Origin: Emiliania huxleyi CCMP1516
Taxonomy: Eukaryota > Haptophyta > Isochrysidales > Noelaerhabdaceae
Length of the DNA: 64,000 nucleotides
Reading direction: 5' to 3'
NCBI RefSeq assembly: GCF_000372725.1
Contig: NW_005196528.1
Coordinates: forward strand, 274,144 to 338,143
Below the pieces are notes generated by a model. The model ran no database searches. It saw only the letters and a list, made by a program, of their open reading frames with translations, and was not told the origin of the DNA. Positions 12,974 through 22,796 of this stretch are shown here, in pieces. Numbering within the stretch: position 1 is the first letter of the stretch; every line of letters begins with the position of its first letter. The translations under genes and the position numbers were made by a program.

Positions 12974-13915
12974 ATGCTGCAACTCTGGCTCGCAACCGCC
13001 GGCATCTCGCGCACGCCGCCGCTGCGCGCTCGCACTCCGCTGGCAAGCATCGCTGAGTCGGCGAGCGTTCACTCGCCGCTCGCCTCCTCTGCGCTCACCG
13101 CCGTCTCCTGCCACCCGGTGGTGACACGCAACGAGTACTGCTCGTGGTTTGCAAAGGGCGAGGCCACTGACGAGCAGGTCAAGGACCTGGTCGTTCAGTT
13201 CTCCGTCTTCTCCAACCTCTTCCTCCTCGCCCAACTGAACAAGGTCATCAACTCGCCGACGCTGGAGGGCGCACGCGAGGGCAAGGAGATCCTCGCCAAC
13301 GAGATTGGGGTCGTCTTCAAGCCAAAGAAGCAGAAGACGGCCGAGCTGGCGCGCGAGGCGGCCGCCAAGGGCTTCGATCCGAGCGTCGTCGGTGTCACCG
13401 GCTCTGTCGAGGGCGGAGTCTTCTCGCACCGCGCCGCCCACTTCGAGTGGCTCTGCGACGTCGGCAAGGACATGGGGCTGAGCTTTGACCAGCTGGGCAA
13501 GCGGCGCCACGGATCGGAGGCGACGCTCCACTTTTGCGACGCGCTGTACCGCATCTACGGCTCCGAGGACCTGTCCACCGCGCTCGGCGCCTCCTTTGCC
13601 ATCGAGCACTGGGCCAACGCCGGCTTTTGGGACCAGCTGATCGAGGGGTTCGAGCTGCTGAACGCCAAGCGGCCGGCGGGGGCGAAGCGGTACCCAATGG
13701 GCTTCTGGCGCTTCCACCAGGCCCTCGAGGCGCAGCACGCCGCGCACACGATGGACGAGCTCGAGGAGGCCATCGAGGACGGGCTCATCTCGGACGAGGT
13801 CCGCTTCCGGCAGGCGGCGCACGAGATGCTGGACGCGTGCTCCATCTTCTGGGAGGGCCTCGAGGCGAGCCGCCAGGGCCGCCCGTACTCGGTGACCACG
13901 CTCAAGGCGCGCTAG
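12974..13915 (+). CDS. Haem-oxygenase-like-fold protein (TenA/PqqC/HDO superfamily)
   Basis: Intact ORF of 313 aa; I prefer ATG 12974 over the in-frame GTG at 12965. The first about 45 residues are hydrophobic then Ala/Ser/Arg-rich, consistent with an organelle presequence. The body is all-helical with the layout of iron-containing haem-oxygenase-like proteins: QFSVFSNLFLLAQLNKVIN, a HFEWL segment, then a GASFAIEHWANAGFWDQL helix, then FHQALEAQHAAH, and a final DACSIFWEGL. Family members bind a di-iron centre and cleave or desaturate amino acids and fatty acids (UndA, BesC, CADD) or lack metal (TenA, PqqC). His/Glu residues in the middle and penultimate helices are candidate ligands, but I cannot assign them with certainty. 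Substrate unknown. Confidence 0.65.
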   Translation: MLQLWLATAGISRTPPLRARTPLASIAESASVHSPLASSALTAVSCHPVVTRNEYCSWFAKGEATDEQVKDLVVQFSVFSNLFLLAQLNKVINSPTLEGAREGKEILANEIGVVFKPKKQKTAELAREAAAKGFDPSVVGVTGSVEGGVFSHRAAHFEWLCDVGKDMGLSFDQLGKRRHGSEATLHFCDALYRIYGSEDLSTALGASFAIEHWANAGFWDQLIEGFELLNAKRPAGAKRYPMGFWRFHQALEAQHAAHTMDELEEAIEDGLISDEVRFRQAAHEMLDACSIFWEGLEASRQGRPYSVTTLKAR

Positions 13916-14397
13916 TCGCGCTCCCGCCGCACCTGCGGCCCGGCCGGCGAAGGTCGCACCTGCAAGCATCAAAGCGCGCGCTTAGCAGAGGGCGCCGGTG
14001 CCCGCCTCGCCTGCGGAAGAGAAGAAGCGCACGGAGCTCTGGGATGTCGATAAGAGCAAAGGCTTGCACCGAGCGCGGGAGGCGTTCCTGTGCCACTGTG
14101 TGCGTGAAGGAAGCGTGGGAGCTCTCGTGGCAGGGCCAGCTGGGGAGAGAGTACCCGGTCGACGGTGGGGAGAGACCGACTGCGGGAGCGAGGTCGCTCC
14201 GAGGAGTGGTCGGTGCAACGAGAGAGTCGTGATATGCGGGAGCGGATGCGAAGCAGCGGCTTGGTGAGCGGAGCGGAGGAGTGCGAAGAGTCGAGCGTTG
14301 CAGTGTTGTGCGAGGGCTAACGAAAGAAAGGGAGCGTGGGAACAACCGGGCTCGCTGTTTTTTGGTGGCACATTTGGAGGGCGCGCGCCGCAGAATC

Positions 14398-14770
14398 CAG
14401 AAAGAAAGAAAGAAAACACACAAGAGGGAGGGATGGGAGGACGGCATGCCGCCACCACACAGGGATTTTAAGGAGAGGAGTGTGGTGCTAGCCGTCGCCC
14501 ACCCTGACCCAAGAAAGAAAGAAAACATACAACCCAAGGGAGGGATGGGAGGACGGCACGCCGCAACCATAGAGGGATTTTAAGGAGAGGGGTGTGGTGC
14601 GCTAGCCGTCGCCCACCCTTGGGCGTCTGCCTCTTCCTATCTCTCTTCGCAGTCTCTCGCCGATTCTTGCTGCAACCTTCATGCCACCTCGCGGTCGTCC
14701 CACTCTCGTCGTTCTCCCTCTTGTCGCTTCCTCCTCTGTCGCGTCGCTCTCCTCTGCCTCGTTCTGCGCC
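14398..14770 (+). repeat. Shared upstream module, tandem copies, family R3
   Basis: Two tandem versions (about 14398-14500 and 14509-14620) of AAAGAAAGAAAACA / CAAGGGAGGGATGGGAGG / AGGGATTTTAAGGAGAGG / GCTAGCCGTCGCCCACCCT. A pyrimidine-rich segment (GCCTCTTCCTATCTCTCTTC GCAGTCTCTCGCC) and a short frame ATGCCACCTCGCGGTCGTCC follow. The same block occurs upstream of UROD at 58436-58890 with high identity, and pieces occur at 37744 and 47920. It is either a mobile element that carries a promoter or a duplicated promoter and 5' UTR. Confidence 0.7.
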
Positions 14771-14810
14771 GCCGCCGCCGCCTGCCGCTCCCTTGCTCTC
14801 GCGGCTTCTC

Positions 14811-15128
14811 TCACCTTTCGTCGCAGCTCTGCCCTCCTTGCTGCATATTTTTTGGCCCCTCGTTGACGTTGTTGTCGAGCTTATCGAGCTCTCCTCGCGC
14901 AAGGACGACTCTTCTGACGCCCACTGCGATCATCTGCCGCCAAGTCATATCGTTGCTCAGGTCCACTCTCTCCTCGAACACTTGTGCCTCCACGGATGAT
15001 GCTGGCGCTGGGGTCCCCTTCGGGTGCATCGTGACAGCTGGCGACGAGATTACCACAGGTGTTTCGTCCTCCTCGGAGTCTTCTTCCCCGGCTTCCTCCC
15101 GTTCGGCTCTACGTTCAGCGTGGCTCAC
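14811..15128 (-). CDS. Uncertain ORF opposite the upstream region of the DUF1118 gene
   Basis: A minus-strand open frame of about 105 codons has protein-like composition: acidic start, then a segment with SSVEAQVFEERVDLSNDMTW and RQMIAVGVRRVVLARGELDK. It starts with GTG rather than ATG; an ATG six codons upstream (ATGGAGGGTGAGC) is in another frame and is followed by a GT, so splicing is possible. No family recognised. It overlaps the 3' end of repeat family R3 and may be a mobile-element gene fragment. The plus strand of the same stretch is also open. Confidence 0.3.
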   Translation of the reverse strand: MSHAERRAEREEAGEEDSEEDETPVVISSPAVTMHPKGTPAPASSVEAQVFEERVDLSNDMTWRQMIAVGVRRVVLARGELDKLDNNVNEGPKNMQQGGQSCDER

Positions 15129-15206
15129 CCTCCATGCCGTGAACTGAGCCTAGCGCGCAGAGATCGACTCATCTTCTTTCCAGCGAAGCTAGCCAGATTC
15201 GCCAGG

Positions 15207-16006
15207 ATGCTCGCGGCCGTCGCTGCGCTGTTGTCCTTCACCGCCCCGCTCGCGAGCCGGCCGGTCGCGCAGCGCGGCGCGGCAGTCAGCATGGGCGAGA
15301 AGGCGCGCGCGCAGCGCGCTGACCGTCGCCACTCTCGGTCTCGCCGTATTCCGCCGCCCTGCGTGCTCACCGCAGACGGCCGCGCTCTGCGCAGGTGCTC
15401 TCACTCGACAACATGGGCCTCTACAGTGGCAAGGCGGCGCAGGCGCGCGCTCCGTCCGCGCGCTCCTGCGCAGCCAGCCGGACACGAAACCGGAAGCACA
15501 GCTCTGACTGCTTCGTCCCGTCTGTGCCCGCAGAAGGCACCCGTGCGCGTGCTCACCCGCATCGAGGACCTGCGCGTGCTCACCAGCCTTGCCGAGGTGA
15601 GCTGCCGCCCGCGCTAGCCGGCTGCGTCGTGCGCGCAGCTCTGTCACCGACTCGCGTCTCGCGGCGCCGTCCCTAGGCGGGCGTTCTCTCGGCCGCGGAG
15701 GAGGCGGGCGTCTTCTCCAAGCTGGAGAGCGCGGGCGCAATCAGCCAGGCCGAGAAGCTGCTGCCGCTCGCCGACAAGCTGCAGGTCCTTGCGCTCGCCG
15801 AGACCCTCATCAATGTGCCGGCCGGCCTGCTCACCGCCGCTGCCGTCGCGCTGCTCGCTGGCGAGGTCGGGCTGATTGCTGCGGTGCCAGACGACAGCGC
15901 GCCGCTGGTCGCCCTACAGCTGGTGTCGGGCGGCGTGGCCGGCTTGGGCGCTGTGGTGCTGCTGGCGTCGGGCGCCCTCTTCTCGGCGCTCCAGAGCACG
16001 GACTAG
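15207..16006 (+). CDS. DUF1118 plastid protein
   Basis: Four exons: 15207-15302, 15395-15442, 15534-15596 and 15677-16006. They total 537 bp and encode 178 aa. The N-terminus (MLAAVAALLSFTAPLASRP...) is a hydrophobic leader followed by an Ala/Arg/Ser region, consistent with the bipartite plastid targeting of secondary-plastid algae. The mature part carries the DUF1118 pattern: a Leu-rich SLAEAGVLSAAEEAGVFSKL helix, SQAEKLLPLADKL, then two membrane-like helices around GEVGLIAAVPDDSAPLVA and VLLASGALFSAL. Plant homologues are thylakoid or envelope proteins of unknown biochemical role. The first two introns use GC donors (AAG|GCGC, CAG|GCGC), the third GT. The shared upstream module lies about 0.6-0.8 kb before the start. 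Confidence 0.8.
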
Positions 16007-16702
16007 GTTTGCACTCAGGCGGGCACGCAGCTGGCACGCAGGTTGGAAAGCTCCGAGGGCTTCATCTCTCCCGCTCGGGCTCGGAGGCGGTCGTCGGACG
16101 GGTGTTGTGGGGGGTGCGCGTTCTCTGTGATGGGCAGCGCGAAACGCATGGCGGCGTGGGTGGTGCAAGGGAATGTGCGCAAGCGAGCGGACGAGCCGAC
16201 GAGCGCGCGGACGGCGCGTGCCTTTTCTCGCGGCGTCCGGGGCGTGACGCGTGTGCGGCTATAGCCCTATAGAGTTGGTGAGAAACACGTGTCCCGTCGC
16301 GTTACGGCTTACGCGTGCCCGAACTATGACTTTAGCATCGGCTACTCTCGCCTCGTCTCGGTCCGAGAGCGCCGCATATTCGACTATCACTACGTTTTCT
16401 ACCCGACCGTAGACCGTACGAGGTACGAGAGGGACTATAGAGTCTAGAGACACGGTACCGTGGAGTGTCCGTGTGTCCCGGGGGGGGATATGTGCGCCTC
16501 CTCCAGTGGAGAGATCGAGCTCGACCTGAACGGTCAGCGGCGCGACCGCTGAATCGCAGCCGTTCGTGCTACACGCATGCTTCGTTACATTTTCACATTA
16601 CTTCCCCCCCTCCCTACCACCCTGCCGGGCAATAGGGTTGCCGCAAACTCGATTTTTTGTTTGCTCACTTCGGCCGCGGCGGCAGCACCTCCTCGCTGGT
16701 CG
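16007..16702. other. Spacer without recognised gene
   Basis: GC falls in 16260-16450, with many TATAG and CGTACG-like words and no protein-like frame. A plus-strand ATG at 16577 is in frame with the next gene and could extend it by 42 codons (a hydrophobic LLPPLPTTLP...SIFCLLTSAAAA leader), so part of this spacer may be coding or 5' UTR. Confidence 0.4.
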
Positions 16703-17737
16703 ATGGACAAGCTCAGAGCTGCGGCAGCGAAGGCGGCGGAGGAAGCCAAGGCGGCAGGCGCACAGGCGGCGGAGAAGGTCGAGGCGGAGCTCAGAGCTGC
16801 GGCGGAGAAGGCCAAGGCGGCAGGCGCACAGGCGGCGGAGACGGCCGAGGCAGAGCTCAGAGCTGCGACCGAGAAGGCCAAGACGGCAGGCGTGCAAGCG
16901 GCGGAAAAGGCGCAGGCGGCGGGCGTTCAGATCTCGGCGAAGGCCCAAGCCGAGCTTGCCCAGGCGGCAGAAAGGGCCAAGGCGGCGGGCGCCGAGGCGG
17001 CAAGCAGTGCGCTGGAGAAGGCGGCCACCGCGAGCAAGCCGCACCTTGACCGGGCGGCGGCGGCGAGCTCTGAGGCGCTCGGCGAGGCCGCCGACTTGGC
17101 TGCATCGGCGAGCAAGCTGGCGGCCGAGCGAGCGGCGACGGCCGGCACGCACGCGGCCGCAGCCAGCAAGCTTGCGGCTGGTGCCGCGGCGGAGCAGGTC
17201 AAGAAGGCGAGCGGCGCGACTCTCGAGCAGGCGTCGGCCCGGCGCACGGGGGCTGTGCCTTCCAGCACATGCCTTCCAGGACGTGCATGTGCAGGACATG
17301 CACGGGGCATGCCTACAGGCGTCAGCCAGGAGCACCGCCTACCTGCGGCGGCTGCGCAACCAGGCGCTGAAAGAGGCCCGGCTCCCCAATCACCTCTCTC
17401 CTCACAGCAATGGATGGACAGGTGGGGAAGAGTCTGAACGCGGTATGGGTGGCACGCTAGCGACAGAGAGACAGCCACACTGGAGCGACACACAAGACCC
17501 ACAAACCAGACACTCGGCCAGCTGGGCTGCCAGGTGTTGGGTGCGATCTTCGCGGGACTCGCCGTCTACTCCTTCGCCTCCAGCGCGCCACGGCAGATCA
17601 AGGAGTACCTGCTGGAGAGGGAGAAACTCAAGGGCGGCGGTCACTCGGGTGTCGACACGCCGCGCCCGGGCGGGAACGAGAGCAACCCGCCGGCGGACGA
17701 GGCGGGAGGCAAGCCGTGGTGGCAGGTGTGGCGGTGA
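16703..17737 (+). CDS. Ala/Glu/Lys-rich helical-repeat (LEA/apolipophorin-like) protein with C-terminal membrane helix
   Basis: Three exons: 16703-17230, 17319-17375 and 17534-17737. They total 789 bp and encode 262 aa. Residues 1-176 are an almost pure amphipathic repeat of about 11 residues built on AEKAKAAGAQAAE, as in LEA group 3 or perilipin-like proteins that coat membranes or protect on drying. Exon 2 adds STAYLRRLRNQALKE. Exon 3 adds a hydrophobic VLGAIFAGLAVYSF helix, a basic/acidic KEYLLEREKLK segment and a Trp-rich end (WWQVWR). Function is inferred only from composition. The start may lie 42 codons upstream (ATG 16577), adding a hydrophobic leader. Both introns use GC donors, and the first 16 nt of intron 1 match the first 16 nt of exon 2 at 13 positions. 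Confidence 0.65.
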
Positions 17738-17963
17738 GCGGGGTGTGAGAGCATACGTCGCGACTGTAATTTGTGTAAGAGATGAGAAACAAGAAATCAC
17801 GGGGAAGGGGCCACGGTCGCACAAGGGATACCTGATCTAACCCCGTATCGCCCCCCACGTGCCCACCTGCCAACAGCCAACACCCCTCCCCGTTTCTCGG
17901 CCGGTCGTCCCCACTGACGTCGCTCTCCTCTCTCACTGTGTGGTACAGCACGTGTCTCTCGCC

Positions 17964-18920
17964 TCAGACCCCGAGGGGCCCCGCCGCGCCCACTTGCTCG
18001 TGCACCTCGCCGCTCGGCAGCATGACCTTGAGCGAGCCGTCCGCAAAGACAATCTCCTTGAGGCCGTCAGCAAAGTGGCGCTCCACCTGGCCGTTCGGGA
18101 AGTGGTAGAGCTGCGTGCCGTCGGGCTCCGAGACCTAGCGCATGGATGCAGGCGAGGGAGGGGGTGGGGGACGGCCTCTCGAGCCCCTCCTCACGTCAAC
18201 CCACCGAGCAGCTGCCTGCCGTCGAATACGGTCGCCTCCTCGAGTGCCAGCTGGAGTGCGAGAGGCAGCTAAGTCCCGCATCTAGGGCTGCCGAGACGTG
18301 CGTGGTATCTGCCTCTGCGTGGTAGTAGACGACGCGCCGCGAAGTCGCCGTCTGCTTGACGTCGCCGTTGCAAAAGAAGACCGTCTGCAGCCCGCTCGGC
18401 AGCACGTCCTTGCGCGTGCCCGTCGCGTACAGCACCTCGCACCGGCCGGAGCGGTAGAGCCTCTCCACCTTGCCGGCGGCCAACCTCGGGTCATCTCGGT
18501 GTCATCTCGGGTGCTCTCGGTTCATCTCGGTGTCATCTCGGGTCATCTCGGGTCATCTCGGGTCATCTCGGGGCATCTCGGGGCATCTCGGGGCATCTCG
18601 GGTGCTCTCGGAGAATCTCGCGTGCTCTCCACCTTCCCGTCGGCATGCGAGTCCTCCTGCACCGGCCGCCCCTCCTCCACAGGCAGCGGCTCGAAATACG
18701 GGTTCGCAGACAGGACCGCACACCCGTGATCGCGGCTCATCCCGTGCAGCCGCTCGGCGGTGGCCGCCGCCGCCGCCTCGGCCGCCGCCTCGGCCGCCGC
18801 CTCGGCCGCCGCCGCCGCCTCGGCCTCTGCCCTCGCCTCCGCTGCCGCCTCCGCCTCCGCTGCCTCCGCCTCCGCCGCCTCCGCCTCCGCCGCCTCCTCC
18901 TCCGCCGCCGCCTCCTCCTC

Positions 18921-18965
<45 letters not shown>

Positions 18966-20077
18966 CGCCTCCTCGTCCTCCTCCTCCTCCTCGTCCTCCG
19001 ACCGGAGGTACCTAATCTCGGGTCATCTCGGGTCGTCTCGGGCAATCTCGCCCTCCTCGTCCGACCGGAGGCGGCACTCGGACGCGTCGTACGCCGCCGT
19101 GATGCCGACGCCGCCGCCAAGTCTGCCGCGACCGTACTCACCGCTGCCGCGACCGTACTCGCCGCTGCCGCGACTGTGCTCGCCGCTGCCGCGACCGTGC
19201 TCGCCGCTGCCGCGACCGTGCTCGCCCGAGACGAGGCGCGACGGGTGCCTGTGCGTCAAGTGAGGCATGGCCCCCTCCCCTCCCCATTCTTAAGGGGTGA
19301 CTCACATTCATATTCGAGCCCGACCTAGTTGATTTATACCACCCGTCTCTTTCAATGGTCATTATTGTCCGTTATGTGATAGATGCTCCATTCTTCGTTC
19401 CTAACGCTCTCTTATGGACCCCCCATCACGATCTGTTCATCGTTTATTCCTCCTGCTCTGTCCCTAATTTTTTTTTTAAGACNNNNNNNNNNNNNNNNNN
19501 NNNNNNNNNNNNNNNNNNNNNNNNNNNNNNNNNNNNNNNNNNNNNNNNNNNNNNNNNNNNNNNNNNNNNNNNNNNNNNNNNNNNNNNNNNNNNNNNNNNN
19601 NNNNNNNNNNNNNNNNNNNNNNNNNNNNNNNNNNNNNNNNNNNNNNNNNNNNNNNNNNNNNNNNNNNNNNNNNNNNNNNNNNNNNNNNNNNNNNNNNNNN
19701 NNNNNNNNNNNNNNNNNNNNNNNNNNNNNNNNNNNNNNNNNNNNNNNNNNNNNNNNNNNNNNNNNNNNNNNNNNNNNNNNNNNNNNNNNNNNNNNNNNNN
19801 NNNNNNNNNNNNNNNNNNNNNNNNNNNNNNNNNNNNNNNNNNNNNNNNNNNNNNNNNNNNNNNNNNNNNNNNNNNNNNNNNNNNNNNNNNNNNNNNNNNN
19901 NNNNNNNNNNNNNNNNNNNNNNNNNNNNNNNNNNNNNNNNNNNNNNNNNNNNNNNNNNNNNNNNNNNNNNNNNNNNNNNNNNNNNNNNNNNNNNNNNNNN
20001 NNNNNNNNNNNNNNNNNNNNNNNNNNNNNNNNNNNNNNNNNNNNNNNNNNNNNNNNNNNNNNNNNNNNNNNNNNNNN

Positions 20078-20117
<40 letters not shown>

Positions 20118-22274
20118 GGGCGGCGGCGGCTGTGGCAGTGGGAGTGGCGAGGATGGTGGGCGGGCGGAGCTCTTCAGAGGGCTCTCTACCGAGTCGGCAC
20201 CTTGAGCAGCGCCTTTGCCTCGGGTAATCTCGGGTAATCTCGGGTAATCTCGGGTAATCTCTGGTAATCTCGGGTAATCTCGGCACCTTGAGCAGCGCCT
20301 TTGCCTGCCGCTCGAGGACCCTCCTCTCGCGCACGAGCCGCGCCGTCTCGCGCGCCTTGTCCGAGTCACGAACTACTCAGTCGATTGATGAATGAGTTCC
20401 CTCAGTCAAGCCGCGCCGTCTCGCGCGCCTTGTACGCCTCGAAGGCAGCCACCTGAGGGGTCCTCCTCTCACTCCAAGGGGTGGTGGGGCAAGGGCCAGG
20501 CAGTCCCTCGCGACTCCACAGCATTGAAAGTGCAAGGCCCAATGCGCGTGGGTGAGCGATGTGTGCGCGCGCGCGTGTGTGTGGTGATGTGTGTCTGAGT
20601 CTGTGTGCGGCCACCTCCTCCGCCTGCCGCTGCTGCTCCGCCCGCAGCGAAGCGGACCCTGACTGCTGCGCGAGCCGCAGCGCTGCCTGCAGCTCCGCAA
20701 CCCTCGTCCGAAGCGCCGCAGCCTGTGGACATCTCTCCGACAGCTTATGGACGCGTCATGGACACGTCCAACCCTCGCCTCCGAGCGCCGCTGCCTCCGC
20801 CCCGGCCGCCTGTGCCGCCGCCCGAGCCTCCTCTGCCTCCCGCGCCGCCGCGGCGTCCTCAGCGGCGTGGCTGTCGCCGCCCTCCGGCGGTTGGGCGCGA
20901 GCGGGCGGCGAGGAGCAGGAGGGCACGCTGGAGAAGGGCACGTGCCTCCCCCCCCCCCCTCCTCCAGAGCCGCCTCCGAGCTTACCCGCGCCAAACAGCG
21001 CCGCCACGAGGGTCGACTGGGGCGGCGGCCCGGCGTCCTTGGTCGTCGCGCCCTGCAGCGGGAACGGCAAACTCTCTCTCTGTCTCTCTCTTCCTATCGC
21101 GGCAGCCGAGAGGCGGCGGCCGGCACAGCATGGAGGTACGAGGGTGTGTGAGACCGAGCCCGCTGACAGAGGGCCTTGCTTGTGTGCGCGCGTGTGTGCC
21201 GCTCCGCTGTGGCGGTCTCTCGCCCCGCAACGCCCGTCCACCGTCCTGGCGCGTGTGGTGTCTGTCTTCTACAAGTGTCTGTCTTTTGCCACGCAAGCCG
21301 CGCCTGCTGCTCGAGCGATGGCGGCGGCGGCGAGCCCGGATCGCTAGCCGGCGGCCCGGCCGAGGCAGCTCCCCAGCTGGCGAGCGGGGCGGGAGGCCGT
21401 GTCGACCTGGCGGAGGACGGCGAGGAGGAGGCGGCGGTGAGGACAGTGGCGGTGGTGGGGGCAGCGGCGTGAGGACAGCGCGGTGAGAGCAGCGGGGCGA
21501 GGGAGCATGTGGCTTGATCTCGGCTGCATCTCAGCTGGATCTCCGCTCCATCTCGGCAATCTCTCGCCTCAACGGCCGCAGGCGCGACGGCGAAGGAAGA
21601 CGGCCTCGCGGGCTCATTGAGAACTCCGCAAACCCGTCGCTGTCGCTGCCGGCTTGGGCGTGGAGGCCGCCCGGGCTGTCGCCGGACTCGCCGTCGCCCA
21701 CGTCGACGTCGCCGCAGCTCTCGCCGCAGCTCTCGCCGCAGCTCTCGCCGCAGTACCCGTGGCCGTGCTCGCGGCTGCTGGAGCCGCCGCCACCGCCGCC
21801 GCCGCAACCGCCGCCTCTCACCTCTGCAGGACGAGTGCCGCTCGGCGCGCGCGGCGGAGGTGGAGGAGGCTCTCCCGATCCCTCGGCGGATCCCGCGGTG
21901 CACTCGGTCTGCAGAGTCTCCAACACGCGCGCTGAGAGCCGCTCGCCCTGTGCCGACGCAAGCTCCAGCGTTGGCGGCGCAGAGCCGTCACTGAAGGCGT
22001 CGACATCGCGAGCCGGCAGCACCGGCGAAAGCAGAGATGACTCGATCGCCTCAAAGTCGTCCGGCCTCGCCTCTGCCCGCCGGACGGGAGAGTTTGGCGG
22101 GAAACTGGGCTCTCGATGCCTGCGCCGGGGCTGAGAACCAGGCCTCGCGCCGCCGCCGCCGATCGCCTTCTCTCGAGCGGCTTGCTTCTCCAGCGAAGCT
22201 CGCCGGGCCACGGCCAGCCCGCCCTTGTCGTAGCGCGAGGTGCCCTCGCCACGACGCACAAAGGTGAATGGCAT
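17964..22274 (-). CDS. SAS4: SAS-4/CPAP (CENPJ) centriole assembly protein, interrupted by assembly gap
   Basis: Recognised by PFTFVRRGEGTSRY near the ATG at 22274, a central coiled coil (ALRTRVAELQAALRLAQQ ... VAAFEAYK|ARETARLVRERRVLERQ|AKALLK) and the C-terminal TCP10/G-box repeats (GKVERLYRSGRCEVLYATGT, QTVFFCNGDVKQT, SEPDGTQLYHFPNGQVERHF, ADGSLKVMLPSGEV). SAS-4 binds tubulin and sets centriole/basal-body length, so the cell builds flagella. Resolved exons: (end) 20795, 20615-20722, 20429-20452, 20305-20355, 20201-20218, (end) 19066, 18633-19011, 18298-18468 and 17964-18134. Exons in 20980-22274 are visible but their borders are not fixed, and coiled-coil exons fall in the 595-N gap. Exon 18633-19011 encodes a long Glu/Ala low-complexity stretch. 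Nearly every intron shows a duplicated boundary. Confidence 0.82.
18478..18625 (-). repeat. Intronic GAGATGACCC minisatellite in SAS-4
   Basis: About 14 units of a 10-mer, GAGATGACCC/GAGATGCCCC on the gene's strand, fill the intron between exons 18633-19011 and 18298-18468. Shorter runs of the same unit occur at 19013-19050, 20218-20282 and 21510-21560, again in SAS-4 introns and with GAGAT on the sense strand. Confidence 0.85.
19067..19265 (-). repeat. 21-bp coding tandem repeat (GEHGRGS) in SAS-4
   Basis: Five near-identical 21-bp units (CGACCGTGCTCGCCGCTGCC-type on the plus strand) at 19130-19230 encode GEHGRGS/GEYGRGS on the minus strand, within an exon that ends at 19066. The upstream border of this exon is uncertain. 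Confidence 0.6.
19483..20077. other. Assembly gap (595 N) followed by (CGG)n
   Basis: A run of N. Immediately after it, 20078-20116 is a (CGG)n/(CCG)n tract, the likely cause of the gap. The gap falls inside SAS-4, so coiled-coil exons between AKALLK and the G-box region are missing. Confidence 0.98.
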
Positions 22275-22285
22275 GCAACCGTTGT

Positions 22286-22530
22286 AATGCCTGGGTTCCG
22301 GCTCCTAGCCGGATAGGGGGTCTGCCGCCACTAACTCGCGCCAAAACGCCCTACCTACCTACCTATCCCCAGGCCGCGCAGCGAAGCGAAAAAAGATTAA
22401 AATAGCGGGTACCTACCTATTGCAGGGCCCTTTTGGGCGAAACAAGACCAACCTACCTACCTATCTGGGAGGGGCCAGCCAGTCAGTGGCAACAGACAGG
22501 CCCCCTATCCGGCTAGGAGCCGGAACCCTG
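22286..22530. mobile_element. Foldback element F1 with about 30-bp terminal inverted repeats
   Basis: Left end GGGTTCCGGCTCCTAGCCGG ATAGGGGG(T)CTG and right end CAG(G)CCCCCTAT CCGGCTAGGAGCCGGAACCC are inverted copies with one mismatch over about 31 bp, around a 245-bp element rich in CCTA repeats. The arm itself contains the palindrome CCGGCTCCTAGCCGG. The left end lies only 12 bp upstream of the SAS-4 ATG. Confidence 0.75.
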
Positions 22531-22650
22531 GGGGGAGGCAAGATTCGAGAAAAAGAATTCTTGACCGCTCACAGCACACAGGAAAAGAATTCAAAACGCT
22601 TGCCTTTCCTTTGCGGAAAACGTATAGAGCTACATACTCGAGTAATACAC

Positions 22651-22728
22651 TTGAGCACTTGAGCACTGGATAGGGTCGATTCCGCATGGTACGGGACCCC
22701 TCGATCGTCTCGCCCTCACTGAGAGTTC
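22651..22728 (-). repeat. Dispersed repeat R2
   Basis: Minus-orientation copy: TTGAGCACTTGAGCACTGGA, TAGGGTCGATTCCGCATGGT, ACGGGACCCCTCGATCGTCT, then CGCCCTCACTGA. An inverted partial copy is at 22909-22950. The consensus also occurs at 8222-8292, 9022-9077 and 40505-40590. Confidence 0.85.
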
Positions 22729-22796
22729 TGTGGTCAACGGGCGTTCGACCACACCACCGGCCAAGGCTACGTCAAGTCACAGCGTGGCCACTACCA

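Noticed and set aside
12662..13972. 436-codon minus-strand frame
   Set aside because: Antisense of the haem-oxygenase-like gene; GC-rich codons keep the reverse frame open. The plus frame has family-like motifs, the minus frame does not.
18478..18625. Regular ATCTCGGGTC array considered as a CRISPR array
   Set aside because: The units are contiguous 10-mers without spacers, lie inside a eukaryotic intron, and no cas genes are present.
19355..20369. Open frames of about 290 codons spanning the first N gap
   Set aside because: They are open only because N has no stop codons.
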